NCBI RefSeq assembly: GCF_014199915.1 | Contig: NZ_JACHOO010000007.1 | Span: 62,001 to 126,000, forward strand | DNA: 64,000 nt | Direction: 5' to 3' | Origin: Prosthecomicrobium pneumaticum | GTDB lineage: Bacteria; Pseudomonadota; Alphaproteobacteria; Rhizobiales; Kaistiaceae | Part shown: positions 36,816 to 48,755 of the stretch, in pieces | Layout: each line of letters begins with the position of its first letter | Position numbering within the stretch: position 1 is the first letter of the stretch | Notes under the pieces: model-generated | Databases searched by the model: none | What the model was told of the DNA's origin: nothing | Seen by the model: the letters and a program-made list of their open reading frames with translations, nothing else | Program-made: the position numbers and the translations under genes

Positions 36816-37214
36816 TCAGAAGACGTTGCAGAGCACCTCGCCGCCGACGTTCTGCTCGCGCGCATCCGCATCCGACATGACCCCCTTCGGGGTCGAGAGG
36901 ATCGCCACGCCGAGCCCGTTCGCGACGCGCGGAATCGCCTTTACGGAAGCATAGACCCGACGGCCCGGCTTCGAAACGCGCTCGATCGTCCGGATCACCG
37001 GCTCGCCGTCATAATACTTGAGTTCGATCTCGAACTCCTTCTTGCCGTCGCCGAAATCGACCGCGGAATAGCCGCGGATGTAGCCTTCCGACTGCAGCAC
37101 GTCGAGGACGCGCTGACGCAGCTTGGAGGCCGGCGTCGACACCTTCGTCATCCGGCGCAGCTGCGCGTTACGGATGCGGGTGAGCATATCGCCCAAAGGA
37201 TCGGTCAGAGACAT
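36816..37214 (-). CDS. rpsH: 30S ribosomal protein S8
   Basis: 132 residues from the ATG at 37214 ([18 protein letters not shown]). [20 protein letters not shown] and the end [20 protein letters not shown] are diagnostic. In E. coli S8 represses the spc operon at the rplE leader; no such site was identified here. Confidence 0.98.
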   Translation of the reverse strand: MSLTDPLGDMLTRIRNAQLRRMTKVSTPASKLRQRVLDVLQSEGYIRGYSAVDFGDGKKEFEIELKYYDGEPVIRTIERVSKPGRRVYASVKAIPRVANGLGVAILSTPKGVMSDADAREQNVGGEVLCNVF

Positions 37215-37225
37215 GGACCTGCTCC

Positions 37226-37531
37226 TTACCAGCTGGACTTGACGAGGCCGGGGATCATCCCGAGCGAGCCGAGCTCGCGCAGCGCGATACGCGACATCTT
37301 CAACTTGCGATAGACGGCGCGGGGGCGGCCGGTGACTTCGCACCGGTTGCGCACGCGGACCGCCGACGAATTGCGCGGCAGCTCGGCGAGCTTGAGCGTC
37401 GCCTGGAACCGCTCCTCGAGGGGGAGCTGCTCGTTGCGGGCGATCGCCTTCAGCTCGGCACGCTTGCCGGCATACTGCTTGGCGAGCTTCCGGCGCCGGT
37501 TGTTCTTTTCGATAGAGCTCTTCTTAGCCAT
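37226..37531 (-). CDS. rpsN: 30S ribosomal protein S14 (long, zinc-free type)
   Basis: 101 residues, the long form. The C-terminal half [20 protein letters not shown] and [12 protein letters not shown] is diagnostic. Only one cysteine is present, so the four-Cys zinc site of short S14 is absent, as expected in Proteobacteria. Confidence 0.98.
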   Translation of the reverse strand: MAKKSSIEKNNRRRKLAKQYAGKRAELKAIARNEQLPLEERFQATLKLAELPRNSSAVRVRNRCEVTGRPRAVYRKLKMSRIALRELGSLGMIPGLVKSSW

Positions 37532-37554
37532 CGATATCGTCCTTCAGGCCCGGA

Positions 37555-38112
37555 TCACTGCCGGAACGGGAAGTTGAGCGCCTTCAGGAGCGCCCGGGCT
37601 TCCTCGTCCGTCTTGGCCGTGGTGCAGACGATGACGTCCATACCCCAGACCTGGTCGATCTTGTCGTAGTCGATCTCGGGGAACACGAGATGCTCCTTGA
37701 TGCCCATGGCATAGTTGCCACGGCCGTCGAAGCTCTTCGGGTTCAAGCCGCGGAAGTCGCGGACGCGGGGCAGCGCGATCGTCACGAGCCGGTCGAGGAA
37801 CTCGTACATCCGCTGCTTGCGCAGCGTGACCTTGCCGCCGATCGGCATGTTCTCGCGGACCTTGAAGGTCGCGATCGACTTGCGCGCCCGCGTCACCGCC
37901 GGCTTCTGGCCGGCGATCAGCGCCAGATCGCCGAGCGCGACCTGCACCTTCTTCGTGTCGTTGACCGCCTCGCCGACGCCCATATTGAGGACGATCTTGT
38001 CGAGCTTCGGAACCTCCATCGGGTTCTTGTAGCCGAACTGCTCGACGAGCTTCGAGCGGACCGTGTCCTCGTAGAATTTCTTGAGCCGCGGCTCGATTGC
38101 TGCCTCAGCCAT
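37555..38112 (-). CDS. rplE: 50S ribosomal protein L5
   Basis: 185 residues from the ATG at 38112. [20 protein letters not shown] near residue 32, [20 protein letters not shown] and [20 protein letters not shown] near 140 are diagnostic. Binds 5S rRNA and P-site tRNA. The start overlaps the end of rplX by eight bases. Confidence 0.98.
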   Translation of the reverse strand: MAEAAIEPRLKKFYEDTVRSKLVEQFGYKNPMEVPKLDKIVLNMGVGEAVNDTKKVQVALGDLALIAGQKPAVTRARKSIATFKVRENMPIGGKVTLRKQRMYEFLDRLVTIALPRVRDFRGLNPKSFDGRGNYAMGIKEHLVFPEIDYDKIDQVWGMDVIVCTTAKTDEEARALLKALNFPFRQ

Positions 38113-38422
38113 CGATCGTCTCTCCCGAACGCTTAGCGACGCGCAGCTTGCGTCCGTCTTCGGTGATCTTGAATCCAACCCGGGTGGGCTTGCCGTCCGA
38201 GGGGTCGGCGAGCGCGAGGTTCGACAGGTGGATCGGCATCTCCTTCGAGACGATGCCGCCCTGCTGATTCATGCTCTGCTTCTGGTGCCGCTGCGCCACG
38301 TTGATGCCGCGCACCACGGCACGGTCATCCGCCGGCTGCACGCTCAGCACTTCACCCGACTTGCCCTTGTCCTTGCCGGCGAGAACGACGACGCGGTCGC
38401 CCTTCTTGATCTTCGCGGCCAT
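38105..38422 (-). CDS. rplX: 50S ribosomal protein L24
   Basis: 105 residues from the ATG at 38422. The KOW motif [20 protein letters not shown] is at the N-terminus; [20 protein letters not shown] follows. Assembly initiator of the large subunit. Its start shares one base with the rplN stop (TGATG), and its end overlaps rplE. Confidence 0.98.
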   Translation of the reverse strand: MAAKIKKGDRVVVLAGKDKGKSGEVLSVQPADDRAVVRGINVAQRHQKQSMNQQGGIVSKEMPIHLSNLALADPSDGKPTRVGFKITEDGRKLRVAKRSGETIDG

Positions 38423-38790
38423 CACAGCACCTCCGGCGCGAGCGAGATGATCTTCATGTGGTTCTTCGCGCGCAGCTCGCGCGGCACCGGTCCGAAGATA
38501 CGGGTCCCGATCGGCTCCTTCTGATTGTTGATCAGCACCGCCGCATTCTTGTCGAAGCGGATCACGCTGCCGTCCGGGCGGCGGATATCCTTCGCCGTGC
38601 GCACGACCACGGCCTTCATGACGTCGCCCTTCTTGACGCGACCGCGGGGGATCGCCTCCTTGATCGAGACGACGATGATGTCGCCGACCGAAGCGTATTT
38701 CCGCTTCGAGCCGCCGAGAACCTTGATGCACATAACACGACGGGCACCGGAATTGTCCGCGACGTCGAGGTTCGTCTGCATCTGAATCAT
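38422..38790 (-). CDS. rplN: 50S ribosomal protein L14
   Basis: 122 residues. [20 protein letters not shown] and the end [20 protein letters not shown] are invariant, and [20 protein letters not shown] lies in the middle. First gene of the spc segment in E. coli terms; here it follows rpsQ after 72 bases. Confidence 0.98.
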   Translation of the reverse strand: MIQMQTNLDVADNSGARRVMCIKVLGGSKRKYASVGDIIVVSIKEAIPRGRVKKGDVMKAVVVRTAKDIRRPDGSVIRFDKNAAVLINNQKEPIGTRIFGPVPRELRAKNHMKIISLAPEVL

Positions 38791-38862
38791 GACTGATCGC
38801 CTACTTCTCTCAGTCGCCCCCGCGCACCCTCGAAGGGCACGCGACGGGGCGGAACCTCGTTC

Positions 38863-39111
38863 TTATTCGCCCGCCGGCAGGTCCGTGCCGAGCACGACCC
38901 AGCGCTTGTTCTTCGAGATCGGCTTCGACTCCTCGATGAAGACGGTGTCGCCGGTCTTGTAGGTGTTGGCCTCGTCATGGGCCTGGTACTTCTTCGAGCG
39001 GCGGACGGTCTTCTTCAGCACCGGATGGGTGAAGCGGCGCTCGACACGCACCACCACCGTCTTGTCGGTCTTGTCGCTGACGACCGTACCCTGCAGAACG
39101 CGCTTCGGCAT
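38863..39111 (-). CDS. rpsQ: 30S ribosomal protein S17
   Basis: 82 residues. [40 protein letters not shown] and [20 protein letters not shown] are diagnostic of this OB-fold 16S rRNA-binding protein. S10 operon end. Confidence 0.98.
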   Translation of the reverse strand: MPKRVLQGTVVSDKTDKTVVVRVERRFTHPVLKKTVRRSKKYQAHDEANTYKTGDTVFIEESKPISKNKRWVVLGTDLPAGE

Positions 39112-39121
39112 GGCGGCCTCC

Positions 39122-39322
39122 TTACTTCGTCTCGGCCGCCGCCTTCTGGGCGGCGATGGTCTTGATGCGGGCGATGTCGCGACGGATCTGACGGACCCGC
39201 GCGGTGTTCTCGAGCTGACCCGTCGCCCGCTGGAAGCGCAGGTTGAACTGCTCCTTCTTGAGCGCGACGAGCTGATCGTCGAGCTGATCGGCGGTCATGA
39301 CCCGCACATCCTTGGCCTTCAT
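39122..39322 (-). CDS. rpmC: 50S ribosomal protein L29
   Basis: 66 residues from the ATG at 39322. Two-helix protein: [20 protein letters not shown] and [20 protein letters not shown] are typical. Located at the exit tunnel, where trigger factor and SRP dock. Confidence 0.97.
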   Translation of the reverse strand: MKAKDVRVMTADQLDDQLVALKKEQFNLRFQRATGQLENTARVRQIRRDIARIKTIAAQKAAAETK

Positions 39323-39347
39323 GGCTCTATCCTCGTCGAACGCGCGG

Positions 39348-39761
39348 TCAATCGGCGATGCGCTGAACGAAGCGCGTCTTGATCGGAAGCTTGGCGGCGC
39401 CGAGACGCAGCGCCTCGCGGGCCACGTCCTCCGGCACACCGTCGATCTCGAACATGATGCGGCCCGGCTTGATGCGCACCGCCCAGAATTCCGGCGAGCC
39501 CTTGCCCTTGCCCATGCGGACCTCGGTCGGCTTGGCGGTCACCGGCACGTCCGGGAACACCCGGATCCAGACGCGGCCGGCGCGCTTCATCTCGCGGGTG
39601 ATCGCGCGGCGGGCCGCCTCGATCTGGCGCGCGGTGACCCGCTCCGGCTCCAGCGCCTTCAGGCCGAAACCGCCGAAGTTGAGGTCCGTGCCGCCCTTCG
39701 AGACGCCATGGATGCGTCCCTTGAACTGCTTGCGGAACTTGGTGCGCTTGGGTTGCAGCAT
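39348..39761 (-). CDS. rplP: 50S ribosomal protein L16
   Basis: 137 residues. [20 protein letters not shown] at the start, [20 protein letters not shown] in the middle and [20 protein letters not shown] are diagnostic. It helps place A-site tRNA. S10 operon. Confidence 0.98.
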   Translation of the reverse strand: MLQPKRTKFRKQFKGRIHGVSKGGTDLNFGGFGLKALEPERVTARQIEAARRAITREMKRAGRVWIRVFPDVPVTAKPTEVRMGKGKGSPEFWAVRIKPGRIMFEIDGVPEDVAREALRLGAAKLPIKTRFVQRIAD

Positions 39762-39786
39762 CGTTCTTCTCTTTCAGTCCTTCGGC

Positions 39787-40506
39787 TCAGGCCGCGTCGC
39801 GGTCGCGATCGCGACGCCGGCCGCTCGAGCCCTGCTCCGCACCCTCGGTCTGGCGACGCTCGGACGCCATCGGATCGTGCTCGAGGATCTCGCCCTTGAA
39901 GATCCACACCTTGATGCCGCAGGTGCCGTAAGCGGTGTGCGCGGTCGCAACGCCATAGTCGATGTCCGCACGCAGCGTGTGCAGCGGAACCCGGCCCTCG
40001 CGATACCACTCGAGACGCGCGATCTCGGCGCCGCCCAGACGCCCGGAGGCGTTGATGCGGATGCCCTCGGCGCCGAGGCGCATCGCCGACTGCACCGAGC
40101 GCTTCATGGCGCGCCGGAAGGCGACGCGACGCTCGAGCTGCTGGGCGATCGAGGCGGCGACCAGGTTGGCGTCGGTCTCGGGCTTGCGGACTTCCACAAT
40201 GTTGATGTGGACTTCCGAATCCGTCAGACGGCCGACTTCCTTGCGCAGCTTCTCGATATCCGCGCCCTTCTTGCCGATCACGATGCCCGGGCGCGCCGAA
40301 TGGATCGTCACCCGGCACTTCTTGTGCGGGCGCTCGATCACGATCTTCGACACGGCGGCCTGCTTCAGCTCCTTCATGAGGCGCTCGCGGATGCGGACGT
40401 CCTCGTGCAGCAGCTTCGCATACTCGCCGCGGCCGGCGAACCAGCGGCTGTCCCAGGTCCGGTTGATGCCGAGACGCAGGCCGATCGGATTGACTTTCTG
40501 ACCCAT
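39787..40506 (-). CDS. rpsC: 30S ribosomal protein S3
   Basis: 239 residues. [20 protein letters not shown] opens it. The KH domain has [16 protein letters not shown], and [20 protein letters not shown] and GVKVWIF-type sequence mark the C-terminal domain. The last 25 residues are an Arg/Asp/Glu-rich tail ([13 protein letters not shown]). Forms part of the mRNA entry helicase. Shares one base with the rplV stop. Confidence 0.98.
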   Translation of the reverse strand: MGQKVNPIGLRLGINRTWDSRWFAGRGEYAKLLHEDVRIRERLMKELKQAAVSKIVIERPHKKCRVTIHSARPGIVIGKKGADIEKLRKEVGRLTDSEVHINIVEVRKPETDANLVAASIAQQLERRVAFRRAMKRSVQSAMRLGAEGIRINASGRLGGAEIARLEWYREGRVPLHTLRADIDYGVATAHTAYGTCGIKVWIFKGEILEHDPMASERRQTEGAEQGSSGRRRDRDRDAA

Positions 40507-40886
40507 CAGGCGGTCTCCTGAACTTCCCGGACGACGATCGTCAGGTGCGAGAACGGCTTCTGAATGCGGCCGACGCGGCCACGGGCACGCGGCGTCCAGC
40601 GCTTCAGAACCAGCGCCTTGCCGACATGGGCCTCGGCGACGACCAGGCTGTCGACGTCGAGGTCATGATTGTTCTCGGCATTGGCGATCGCGCTCTCGAG
40701 CGCCTTCTTGACGTCCTTGGCGATGCGCTTGCGCGAGAAGGTCAGGTCCGCGAGCGCGGCCGAGGCCTTCTTGCCGCGGATCAGCGCCGCGACGAGGTTG
40801 AGCTTCTGCGGCGAGACGCGGAGCATCCGCGCCACGGCGCGGGCTTCCGTGTCCTTGAGCGCCCGCTCGGTCTTGGGCTTGCTCAT
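40506..40886 (-). CDS. rplV: 50S ribosomal protein L22
   Basis: 126 residues. [20 protein letters not shown] near residue 21, [20 protein letters not shown] and the beta-hairpin [20 protein letters not shown], which lines the exit tunnel at the macrolide site, are diagnostic. Confidence 0.98.
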   Translation of the reverse strand: MSKPKTERALKDTEARAVARMLRVSPQKLNLVAALIRGKKASAALADLTFSRKRIAKDVKKALESAIANAENNHDLDVDSLVVAEAHVGKALVLKRWTPRARGRVGRIQKPFSHLTIVVREVQETA

Positions 40887-40889
40887 CGC

Positions 40890-41168
40890 CTACTTCCTCT
40901 TCGCCTTCTTGTCGGCCGTGTGGCCATAGTAGGTCCGGGTCGGCGAGAACTCGCCGAACTTGTGACCCACCATGTCCTCATTGACCAGCACGGGAATGTG
41001 CTTCTGGCCATTGTAGACGCCGAAGGTCAAGCCGACGAACTGCGGCAGGATGGTGGAGCGGCGGCTCCAGATCTTGATGATTTCGGCCCGGCCCGAAGAC
41101 CGCGCCTTTTCCGCCTTGCGGAGGAGGTATCCGTCGACGAACGGACCTTTCCAGGTAGAGCGAGCCAC
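40890..41168 (-). CDS. rpsS: 30S ribosomal protein S19
   Basis: 92 residues. [40 protein letters not shown] and [20 protein letters not shown] are invariant. Head of the small subunit, with S13. Confidence 0.98.
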   Translation of the reverse strand: MARSTWKGPFVDGYLLRKAEKARSSGRAEIIKIWSRRSTILPQFVGLTFGVYNGQKHIPVLVNEDMVGHKFGEFSPTRTYYGHTADKKAKRK

Positions 41169-41177
41169 GGGAGCCTC

Positions 41178-42014
41178 TTACTTAGCCTTGCGCAGATGAC
41201 GGCTGCGCACGATGAACTTGTCGGTCGACTTGTTGTTGCGGGTCTTCTTGCCCTTGGTCGGCTTGCCCCAGGGCGTGACCGGATGACGGCCGCCCGAGGT
41301 GCGGCCTTCGCCGCCGCCATGCGGATGGTCGACCGGGTTCATCGCCACGCCGCGGACGCTCGGACGCTTGCCGAGCCAGCGGTTGCGGCCGGCCTTGCCG
41401 ATCGAGACGTTGGCGTGATCGGCGTTCGACACCGCGCCGACCGTCGCGAAGCAGGCCTGCGAGATCAGCCGCTGCTCGCCCGAAGCGAGGCGAAGGATCG
41501 CCATGCCCTGGTCGCGGCCGACATACTGCGCATAAGCGCCGGCCGAACGGGCGATCTGGCCGCCCTTGCCGGGCTTCATCTCGATGTTGTGGACGATGGT
41601 TCCGACCGGCAGGGCGCCGAGCGGCATCGCATTGCCGGGCTTCACGTCCGCCTGATTCGACGAGATCACCGTATCGCCGACGGCCAGACGCTGCGGCGCC
41701 AGGATGTAGCTGAGCTCGCCGTCCGCATACTTGATCAGCGCGATGAACGCCGTGCGGTTCGGATCGTATTCGAGCCGCTCGACCGTCGCCGGCACATCGA
41801 GCTTGCGACGCTTGAAGTCGACCAGGCGATAGGCCCGCTTATGACCGCCGCCACGCCCGAAGGCGGTGACACGGCCGAGATTGTTGCGGCCGCCCGACTG
41901 GCGCAGACCGACGGTGAGACCCTTCACCGGCTTGCCGGCGTAGAGCTCGGAGCGGTCGACGAGAACCAGCTGGCGCTGGCCCGGCGTCGTCGGCTTGTAA
42001 TGCTTGAGTGCCAT
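41178..42014 (-). CDS. rplB: 50S ribosomal protein L2
   Basis: 278 residues. [20 protein letters not shown] at the start, [35 protein letters not shown] and [20 protein letters not shown] near residue 222 (with the conserved His of the peptidyl-transferase region) identify it. S10 operon. Confidence 0.98.
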   Translation of the reverse strand: MALKHYKPTTPGQRQLVLVDRSELYAGKPVKGLTVGLRQSGGRNNLGRVTAFGRGGGHKRAYRLVDFKRRKLDVPATVERLEYDPNRTAFIALIKYADGELSYILAPQRLAVGDTVISSNQADVKPGNAMPLGALPVGTIVHNIEMKPGKGGQIARSAGAYAQYVGRDQGMAILRLASGEQRLISQACFATVGAVSNADHANVSIGKAGRNRWLGKRPSVRGVAMNPVDHPHGGGEGRTSGGRHPVTPWGKPTKGKKTRNNKSTDKFIVRSRHLRKAK

Positions 42015-42035
42015 GACTTAGCCCGTTCCTTCCGC

Positions 42036-42329
42036 TCAGAGACCGGTCGATACGTCGATCGAGTCGCCCTCGGCGAGGGTGACGATCGCCTTCTTGACGT
42101 CGCTCTGCTGGCCGATCACGCCGCGGAAACGCTTGACCTTGCCCTTGCGGACCATGGTGTTGACGGCCGTCACCTTGACCTTGAAGAGCGCCTCGACGGC
42201 AGCCTTGATCTCCGGCTTCGTCGCGGTCTTCAGGACGTTGAAGACGACCTTGTTCTGCTCCGTCGCGACGGTCGACTTCTCCGAGAGGACCGGGCTGCGG
42301 ATGATGTCGTAGTGCGAGAGGTCGCTCAT
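42036..42329 (-). CDS. rplW: 50S ribosomal protein L23
   Basis: 97 residues. [40 protein letters not shown] and [20 protein letters not shown] are diagnostic. Docking site for trigger factor and SRP at the exit tunnel. Four-base overlap with rplD. Confidence 0.98.
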   Translation of the reverse strand: MSDLSHYDIIRSPVLSEKSTVATEQNKVVFNVLKTATKPEIKAAVEALFKVKVTAVNTMVRKGKVKRFRGVIGQQSDVKKAIVTLAEGDSIDVSTGL

Positions 42330-42946
42330 TTGAACCGCTCTCCGATCGCGTCGACGGCGGCCTTGGTGAGAACGAGCTTCTCGCGCCGCAGGATGTCGTA
42401 GACGTTGAGGCCGGCGACCGGCAGCACGTCCACGTCCGGAATGTTGCGGGCGGCGAGCGCGAAGTTCTCGTCCACCGCCGGACCGCCGATGATCAGCGCA
42501 TTGCCGAGGCCGAGCTTGGCGAACCGCTCGCGCAGCGCCTTCGTCTTCGGCTCACCGACCGCGACGTCGGAGACGACGATCAGATTGTCGCCCTTCGCCT
42601 TCGCCGACAGCGCGAGCTTCAGAGCGAGCGCGCGCACCTTCTTCGGCAGATCGTGCTCGTGGCTGCGGACGACCGGGCCGAAAGCCTTGCCGCCGCCGCG
42701 GAACTGCGGCGCCGTCTTGGCACCGTGGCGTGCGCCGCCGGTGCCCTTCTGCTTGTACATCTTCTTCGTCGTGCCGTGGACCTCGGTCCGCGTCTTCGAC
42801 TTGTGCGTGCCGGCCTGCCGGCGCGCGAGCTGCCAGCGGACCATGCGCTGCAGGATGTCGGCGCGCGGCTCGAGACCGAAGATCGCTTCGTCGAGCGTGA
42901 CCGAACCGTCCTCGGCGCCGTCGAGCGTGGTGACTTTGACTTCCAT
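42326..42946 (-). CDS. rplD: 50S ribosomal protein L4
   Basis: 206 residues from the ATG at 42946, directly at the rplC stop (TGATG); a GTG one codon earlier is possible. [20 protein letters not shown], the loop [20 protein letters not shown] that reaches the exit tunnel, and [20 protein letters not shown] are diagnostic. In E. coli L4 represses its own operon through the leader upstream of rpsJ. Confidence 0.98.
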   Translation of the reverse strand: MEVKVTTLDGAEDGSVTLDEAIFGLEPRADILQRMVRWQLARRQAGTHKSKTRTEVHGTTKKMYKQKGTGGARHGAKTAPQFRGGGKAFGPVVRSHEHDLPKKVRALALKLALSAKAKGDNLIVVSDVAVGEPKTKALRERFAKLGLGNALIIGGPAVDENFALAARNIPDVDVLPVAGLNVYDILRREKLVLTKAAVDAIGERFK

Positions 42947-43680
42947 CACTCGGACTCCTTCGCCTCGACCTCGGCCACCGGGGCCTCGGCCTTGCCGTTC
43001 TTCGCCGGCGCCCGGAAGGCGCCCGGAACCGGGGCGTCCTTCGGCAGCGCGCGCTTGACGGCGTCGCGAACCTCGATCCAGCCGCCCTTGGCGCCCGGAA
43101 CCGCGCCCTCGACGAGGATCAGACCCCGCTCAAGATCGGTGCGGATGACCTTCAGGTTCTGGGTGGTGACCCGCTCGTCGCCGAGATGGCCGGCCATCTT
43201 CTTGCCCTTGAAGACCTTGCCCGGATCCTGCCGCTGGCCGGTCGAGCCGTGCACACGGTGCGAGACCGAGTTGCCGTGCGTCGCGCGGCCGCCGCCGAAG
43301 TTCCAGCGCTTCATCGAGCCGGCGAAGCCCTTGCCGATCGAGGTGCCGGTGACGTCGACGAACTGGCCGACGACGAAGTGCTCGACGGTCAGCTCGGCGC
43401 CGATCTCGATCAGGTTCTCGGGCGACACCCGGAACTCGACCACCTTGCGCTTCGGCTCGACTTCGGCCTTGGCGAAGTGGCCGCGCTCGGCCTTCGAAAC
43501 GTTTTTGACTTTCTTGAGGCCCGCGCCCAGCTGCACCGCAGTGTAGCCGTTCTTGTCCTCAGTCCGCTGGGCGACAACCTGACAGTTGTCGAGCTTCAGC
43601 ACCGTCACCGGCACCTGCTCGCCCGCATCGGTATAGATGCGGGTCATGCCCAACTTCTGTGCGATCACTCCAGAACGCAT
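42946..43680 (-). CDS. rplC: 50S ribosomal protein L3
   Basis: 244 residues. [20 protein letters not shown] and [20 protein letters not shown] (with the methylated-Gln loop [20 protein letters not shown]) are diagnostic. About 30 residues longer than E. coli because of a low-complexity tail ([20 protein letters not shown]), common in this group. Confidence 0.98.
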   Translation of the reverse strand: MRSGVIAQKLGMTRIYTDAGEQVPVTVLKLDNCQVVAQRTEDKNGYTAVQLGAGLKKVKNVSKAERGHFAKAEVEPKRKVVEFRVSPENLIEIGAELTVEHFVVGQFVDVTGTSIGKGFAGSMKRWNFGGGRATHGNSVSHRVHGSTGQRQDPGKVFKGKKMAGHLGDERVTTQNLKVIRTDLERGLILVEGAVPGAKGGWIEVRDAVKRALPKDAPVPGAFRAPAKNGKAEAPVAEVEAKESE

Positions 43681-43706
43681 GGCTTAAGCCTCGCTCGCTT
43701 GACCGA

Positions 43707-44015
43707 TCAGAGCTTGATCTCGACGTCCACGCCCGCGGCGAGGTCGAGCTTCATCAGCGCGTCCACGGTCTGCGGGGTGGGGTCGACGATATCGAGAAGG
43801 CGCTTGTGGGTGCGCATCTCGAACTGCTCGCGGCTCTTCTTGTCGATATGCGGCGACCGGTTGACCGTGAACTTCTCGATCTGCGTCGGCAGCGGCACGG
43901 GGCCGACCACGCGCGCGCCCGTCCGTTTCGCCGTGTTCACGATCTCGCGGGTCGACGCATCGAGGATGCGATGGTCGAACGCCTTGAGCCGGATCCGGAT
44001 ATTCTGACCGTTCAT
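43707..44015 (-). CDS. rpsJ: 30S ribosomal protein S10 (NusE)
   Basis: 102 residues from the ATG at 44015. [40 protein letters not shown] and [20 protein letters not shown] are invariant. Also acts in antitermination with NusG, encoded at 62021. First gene of the S10 operon, 65 bases after tuf. Confidence 0.98.
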   Translation of the reverse strand: MNGQNIRIRLKAFDHRILDASTREIVNTAKRTGARVVGPVPLPTQIEKFTVNRSPHIDKKSREQFEMRTHKRLLDIVDPTPQTVDALMKLDLAAGVDVEIKL

Positions 44016-44039
44016 CGAATTCTGTCCTCGAAACGAGAA

Positions 44040-44065
44040 GGGTGCGCCGCGCCGGCGGCGCACCC
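44040..44065 (-). terminator. hairpin between tuf and rpsJ
   Basis: A perfect 11-base stem GGGTGCGCCGC / GCGGCGCACCC around a 4-base loop. On the minus strand it is followed by TTCTCGTTTCG, a weak U-rich tail. It lies in the 65-base gap after tuf, so it may be a partial terminator of the str operon or the leader of the S10 operon. Confidence 0.6.
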
Positions 44066-44080
44066 GTTTCGCCGGATCCC

Positions 44081-45271
<1,191 letters not shown>

Positions 45272-45324
45272 CGGAGTGCTCCGTTTTTCTCTTTCGACAG
45301 GTGGTGGGTTCGCTACCGGGAAGC

Positions 45325-47400
45325 TCAGGCGTATTTCGCCTGAACCTCCTGAGCGACCGCAGCCGGCACCTGTTCATAGTGGTCGAACTGCATGGTGTAG
45401 CTGGCGCGACCCTGCGACATCGACCGCAGGTTGTTCACATAGGAGAACATGTTCGCGAGCGGGACGAAGGCCGTGATGACATTCGCGTTGCCGCGCATGT
45501 CCTGGCCCTGGATCTGGCCGCGCCGCGAGTTGAGATCGCCGATCACCGAACCGACATACTCTTCCGGCGACACGACCTCGACCTTCATGATCGGCTCGAG
45601 CAGCGCGGGGCTCGCCTTCTCGATGCCTTCGCGAAGCGCGGCGCGTGCCGCGATCTCGAAGGCGATCGCCGAAGAGTCGACCTCGTGATAGGCGCCGTCG
45701 ATCAGCGCCACCTTGACGTCGACCACCGGGAAGCCGGCGATCGGACCCGAGGTGAGCACCGAATTGATGCCCTTCTCGACGCCGGGGATGTATTCCTTCG
45801 GAACCACACCGCCGATGATCTTGTTCTCGAACTTGTGACCGGCGCCGATCTCGTTCGGCTCGACCACCAGCTTGACGCGGGCGAACTGGCCGGTGCCGCC
45901 CGTCTGCTTCTTGTGGGTGTAGTCGATCTCCGCCGCCTTGCGGATCGTCTCGCGATACGCAACCTGCGGCGCGCCGACATTCACCTTGATGTTGTACGGC
46001 GCGCGGCGAAGGATATCGACCTTGATGTCGAGATGCAGCTCGCCCATGCCCTTGATGATGGTCTGGCCGGACTCGCTGTCGGTCGACACGTAGAAGGACG
46101 GATCCTCCGACGCGAGCTTCATGAGAGCCGTGGTCAGCTTCTCCTGATCGCTCTTCGTCGCGGCCTCGACCGACATCTCGATGACCGGAGCCGGGAATTC
46201 CATCTTCTCGAGGATGACCGGATGGGCCGGATCGCAGAGCGTGTCGCCGGTGCGGCTCTCCTTGAGGCCGACCAGAGCGACGATGTCGCCGGCGAACGCC
46301 TCATCGATTTCCTCACGCGAATTGGCGTGCATCTGCACCATGCGGCCGATGCGCTCGCGCTTCTCCTTCGTCGAGTTGAGCAGCGTGACGCCCTTCTCGA
46401 GCTTGCCCGAATAGATGCGGGCGAAGGTCAGCACGCCGAACGGATCCTCGATGATCTTGAAGGCGAGCATGGCGAGCGGCTCGTCATCCGTCGAATGACG
46501 AACGACTTCGGCCTCGGTCTTGGCGTCGATGCCCTTGGTCGGCGGAACGTCCACCGGCGACGGCAGGTAGTCGACCACCGCGTCGAGCAGCGTCTGCACG
46601 CCCTTGTTCTTGAAGGCCGAGCCGGCGAGCACCGGGAACCACGCCGAGGTGCGCACCGCCTCGCGGATCAGCCGCTTCAGGGTCGCCTCGTCGGGCTCGT
46701 TGCCCTCGAGATAAGCCTCCATCGCGCCCTCGTCGAGCTCGACGGCGGCCTCGATCAGCTCCATGCGCGCCGCCTCGGCCTTCTCCTGAAGGTCGGCCGG
46801 AATCTCCGCGTCATGGAATTTCGCGCCGAGGCTCTCGTCTTCCCAGATCACCGCCTTCATGCGGACGAGGTCGACGATGCCCTTGAAATCGCTCTCGGCG
46901 CCGATCGGAAGCTGGATCGGAACCGGACGGGCACCGAGGCGCTTCTTGATGTCGTCGATGCACTGATCGAAGCTCGCACCGGTCTTGTCCATCTTGTTGC
47001 AGAAGACGATCCGGGGAACCTTGTACTTGTCGCCCTGGCGCCACACCGTCTCGGTCTGCGGCTCGACGCCCTGGTTGGAGTCGAGCACGCACACCGCACC
47101 GTCGAGCACGCGCAGCGAACGCTCCACCTCGATGGTGAAGTCGACGTGGCCGGGCGTGTCGATGATGTTGAGACGCTTGCCGTTCCAGAAGGTCGTGGTC
47201 GCGGCGGACGTGATCGTGATGCCGCGCTCCTGCTCCTGCTCCATGTAGTCCATGGTCGCAGCGCCGTCGTGGACTTCGCCGATCTTATGCGATTTGCCGG
47301 AATAGTAGAGGATCCGCTCGGTCGTCGTCGTCTTGCCCGCGTCGATGTGGGCCATGATGCCGAAGTTGCGGTAGTCCTCGATCTTGTGGCTACGGGCCAT
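45325..47400 (-). CDS. fusA: elongation factor G
   Basis: 691 residues, five domains; drives translocation and ribosome recycling. G1 [15 protein letters not shown], switch [22 protein letters not shown]3 [12 protein letters not shown] and G4 CNKMDKTGA are present. Domain IV includes [14 protein letters not shown], and the C-terminal [16 protein letters not shown] and [20 protein letters not shown] are typical. Start [20 protein letters not shown]. Str operon between rpsG and tuf. Confidence 0.99.
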   Translation of the reverse strand: MARSHKIEDYRNFGIMAHIDAGKTTTTERILYYSGKSHKIGEVHDGAATMDYMEQEQERGITITSAATTTFWNGKRLNIIDTPGHVDFTIEVERSLRVLDGAVCVLDSNQGVEPQTETVWRQGDKYKVPRIVFCNKMDKTGASFDQCIDDIKKRLGARPVPIQLPIGAESDFKGIVDLVRMKAVIWEDESLGAKFHDAEIPADLQEKAEAARMELIEAAVELDEGAMEAYLEGNEPDEATLKRLIREAVRTSAWFPVLAGSAFKNKGVQTLLDAVVDYLPSPVDVPPTKGIDAKTEAEVVRHSTDDEPLAMLAFKIIEDPFGVLTFARIYSGKLEKGVTLLNSTKEKRERIGRMVQMHANSREEIDEAFAGDIVALVGLKESRTGDTLCDPAHPVILEKMEFPAPVIEMSVEAATKSDQEKLTTALMKLASEDPSFYVSTDSESGQTIIKGMGELHLDIKVDILRRAPYNIKVNVGAPQVAYRETIRKAAEIDYTHKKQTGGTGQFARVKLVVEPNEIGAGHKFENKIIGGVVPKEYIPGVEKGINSVLTSGPIAGFPVVDVKVALIDGAYHEVDSSAIAFEIAARAALREGIEKASPALLEPIMKVEVVSPEEYVGSVIGDLNSRRGQIQGQDMRGNANVITAFVPLANMFSYVNNLRSMSQGRASYTMQFDHYEQVPAAVAQEVQAKYA

Positions 47401-47418
47401 GACGGTCGCTCCGCTCGG

Positions 47419-47889
47419 TTACCAGCGATAGTGCGAGAAGGCGCGGTTGGCTTCCGCCATCCGGTGCGTGTCTTCCCGCTTCTTCACGGCGTTGCCGCGG
47501 TTGTTCGAGGCGTCGAGCAGTTCGCCGGACAGGCGCTCGACCATCGTCTTCTCATTGCGGCCGCGGGCGGCCGACAGCAGCCAGCGGATCGCCAGCGCCT
47601 GGCGGCGCTCGGTGCGAACCTCGACCGGAACCTGGTAGGTCGCGCCGCCGACACGGCGGGAGCGGACCTCGAGATGCGGCGCAACGTTCTCGAGCGCCTG
47701 GCGGAACACCACCACCGGCTCCTGCCGGGTGCGGGCCTGGATCGTGTCGAAGGCGCCATAGACGATCTGCTCGGCGACGGACTTCTTGCCGTCATACATG
47801 AGCGCGTTCATGAACTTCGAGACGACGAGGTCGCCGAACTTCGGATCCGGATTGATCTCGCGCTTCTCGGCGCGGTGACGACGGGACAT
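47419..47889 (-). CDS. rpsG: 30S ribosomal protein S7
   Basis: 156 residues. [40 protein letters not shown] and the conserved [16 protein letters not shown] stretch are diagnostic. Binds the 3' major domain of 16S rRNA. In E. coli S7 represses the str operon. 18 bases after rpsL. Confidence 0.98.
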   Translation of the reverse strand: MSRRHRAEKREINPDPKFGDLVVSKFMNALMYDGKKSVAEQIVYGAFDTIQARTRQEPVVVFRQALENVAPHLEVRSRRVGGATYQVPVEVRTERRQALAIRWLLSAARGRNEKTMVERLSGELLDASNNRGNAVKKREDTHRMAEANRAFSHYRW

Positions 47890-47907
47890 GAGCTCGTTCC
47901 TTCCCGC

Positions 47908-48279
47908 TTACTTCGGACGCTTGGCGCCGTACTTCGAACGGCGCTGCTTGCGGTTCTTGACGCCCTGGGTGTCGAGCACGCCGCGCAGGATGTGGTAGCG
48001 CACGCCCGGCAGATCCTTGACGCGGCCGCCACGGATCATGACGACGGAGTGCTCCTGCAGGTTGTGGCCCTCGCCCGGGATGTAGCCGATGACTTCGAAG
48101 CCGTTGGTCAGGCGCACCTTGGCGACCTTACGAAGCGCCGAGTTCGGCTTCTTCGGAGTCGTCGTATAGACGCGCGTGCAGACGCCGCGCTTCTGGGGAT
48201 TGCCCTCGAGGTGACGGGCCTTCTCCCGGTAGACGGAGGCGACCCGCGGCTTGCGGATCAGCTGATTGATCGTCGGCAT
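47908..48279 (-). CDS. rpsL: 30S ribosomal protein S12
   Basis: 123 residues from the ATG at 48279. [20 protein letters not shown] starts it; [20 protein letters not shown] holds K43 and [17 protein letters not shown] holds K88. Both lysines are wild type, so no streptomycin-resistance substitution at these positions is present. First gene of the str operon, preceded by a long leader. Confidence 0.98.
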   Translation of the reverse strand: MPTINQLIRKPRVASVYREKARHLEGNPQKRGVCTRVYTTTPKKPNSALRKVAKVRLTNGFEVIGYIPGEGHNLQEHSVVMIRGGRVKDLPGVRYHILRGVLDTQGVKNRKQRRSKYGAKRPK

Positions 48280-48532
48280 CCCTTGCCTTCCAGCTCGGTT
48301 TCCTTCTCGACGCCACGGCGCACCGCTTTCCCGTCCATGGCGAACCATGAACGAAGAGCGCCTGACCCACATCATCCGCGGGAGGCGCACCGAAAAGCAG
48401 AGGACCACGGAGACCGCGATCGTGCGTGTCGTCGAAACGTCTGTCTCTAAGCCCGGGCAGTGTCTAGGATCGAACTCCGCGGCGTGGCGCCGTCAGATGA
48501 ATGGTTCCTACCACCTGCTCGAAAGCGAGCGG

Positions 48533-48561
48533 AACCTAGGCATTTGGGGTGTTGCAGTCAA
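48533..48561 (-). promoter_or_regulatory. candidate promoter of the str operon
   Basis: On the minus strand TTGACT (48561-48556), a 17-base spacer and TAGGTT (48538-48533). Spacing is ideal and the -35 box is good; the -10 box is of the weaker type found in alphaproteobacterial housekeeping promoters. Predicted transcription start is near 48526. Confidence 0.6.
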
Positions 48562-48708
48562 CCCCTTGTTTTGCGCGTTTTCCGCAGCCCCGCCGGCGCA
48601 ATTTAGCGAAAGGCCGAGGTCTCACGAGAATGAAACGGCAAAGGCGCGGGCCTTTCGATGAAACATTCTTTCGGCGGCCGCAGAGAGGGGGCGAAGCCGC
48701 CTCATGAG

Positions 48709-48733
48709 AAGGGCCGCCCCGGGGGCGGCCCTT
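48709..48733 (-). terminator. terminator hairpin after the phytase-like gene
   Basis: AAGGGCCGCCCC / GGGGCGGCCCTT, a 12-base perfect stem with a one-base centre, 23 bases after the stop at 48756. The tail on the minus strand is CTCATGAGG, so the U-run is poor, but the stem matches the rpoC and rplQ terminators. Confidence 0.65.
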
Positions 48734-48755
48734 CCGAATCCGTTAACAGAATCGC

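Larger units (their letters stand above)
48280..48755 (-). other. 476-base control region upstream of rpsL
   Basis: No convincing protein gene. Reading leftward from the phytase-like gene it holds that gene's terminator hairpin (48709-48733), then about 140 unremarkable bases, a candidate str promoter (48533-48561), an inverted repeat GGTTCC...GGAACC with inner GCTCG/CGAGC arms (48503-48536), and about 245 bases that would be the untranslated leader of rpsL. In the leader no known ribosomal-protein binding site could be recognised by eye. Confidence 0.7.

Noticed and set aside
45301-48450. A plus-strand open frame of over 1000 codons opposite fusA, rpsG and rpsL
   Set aside because: Composition is dominated by Arg, Asp, Leu, Ala and Glu with no motif. 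It is the antisense shadow expected when the sense strand has strong G/C third-position bias.
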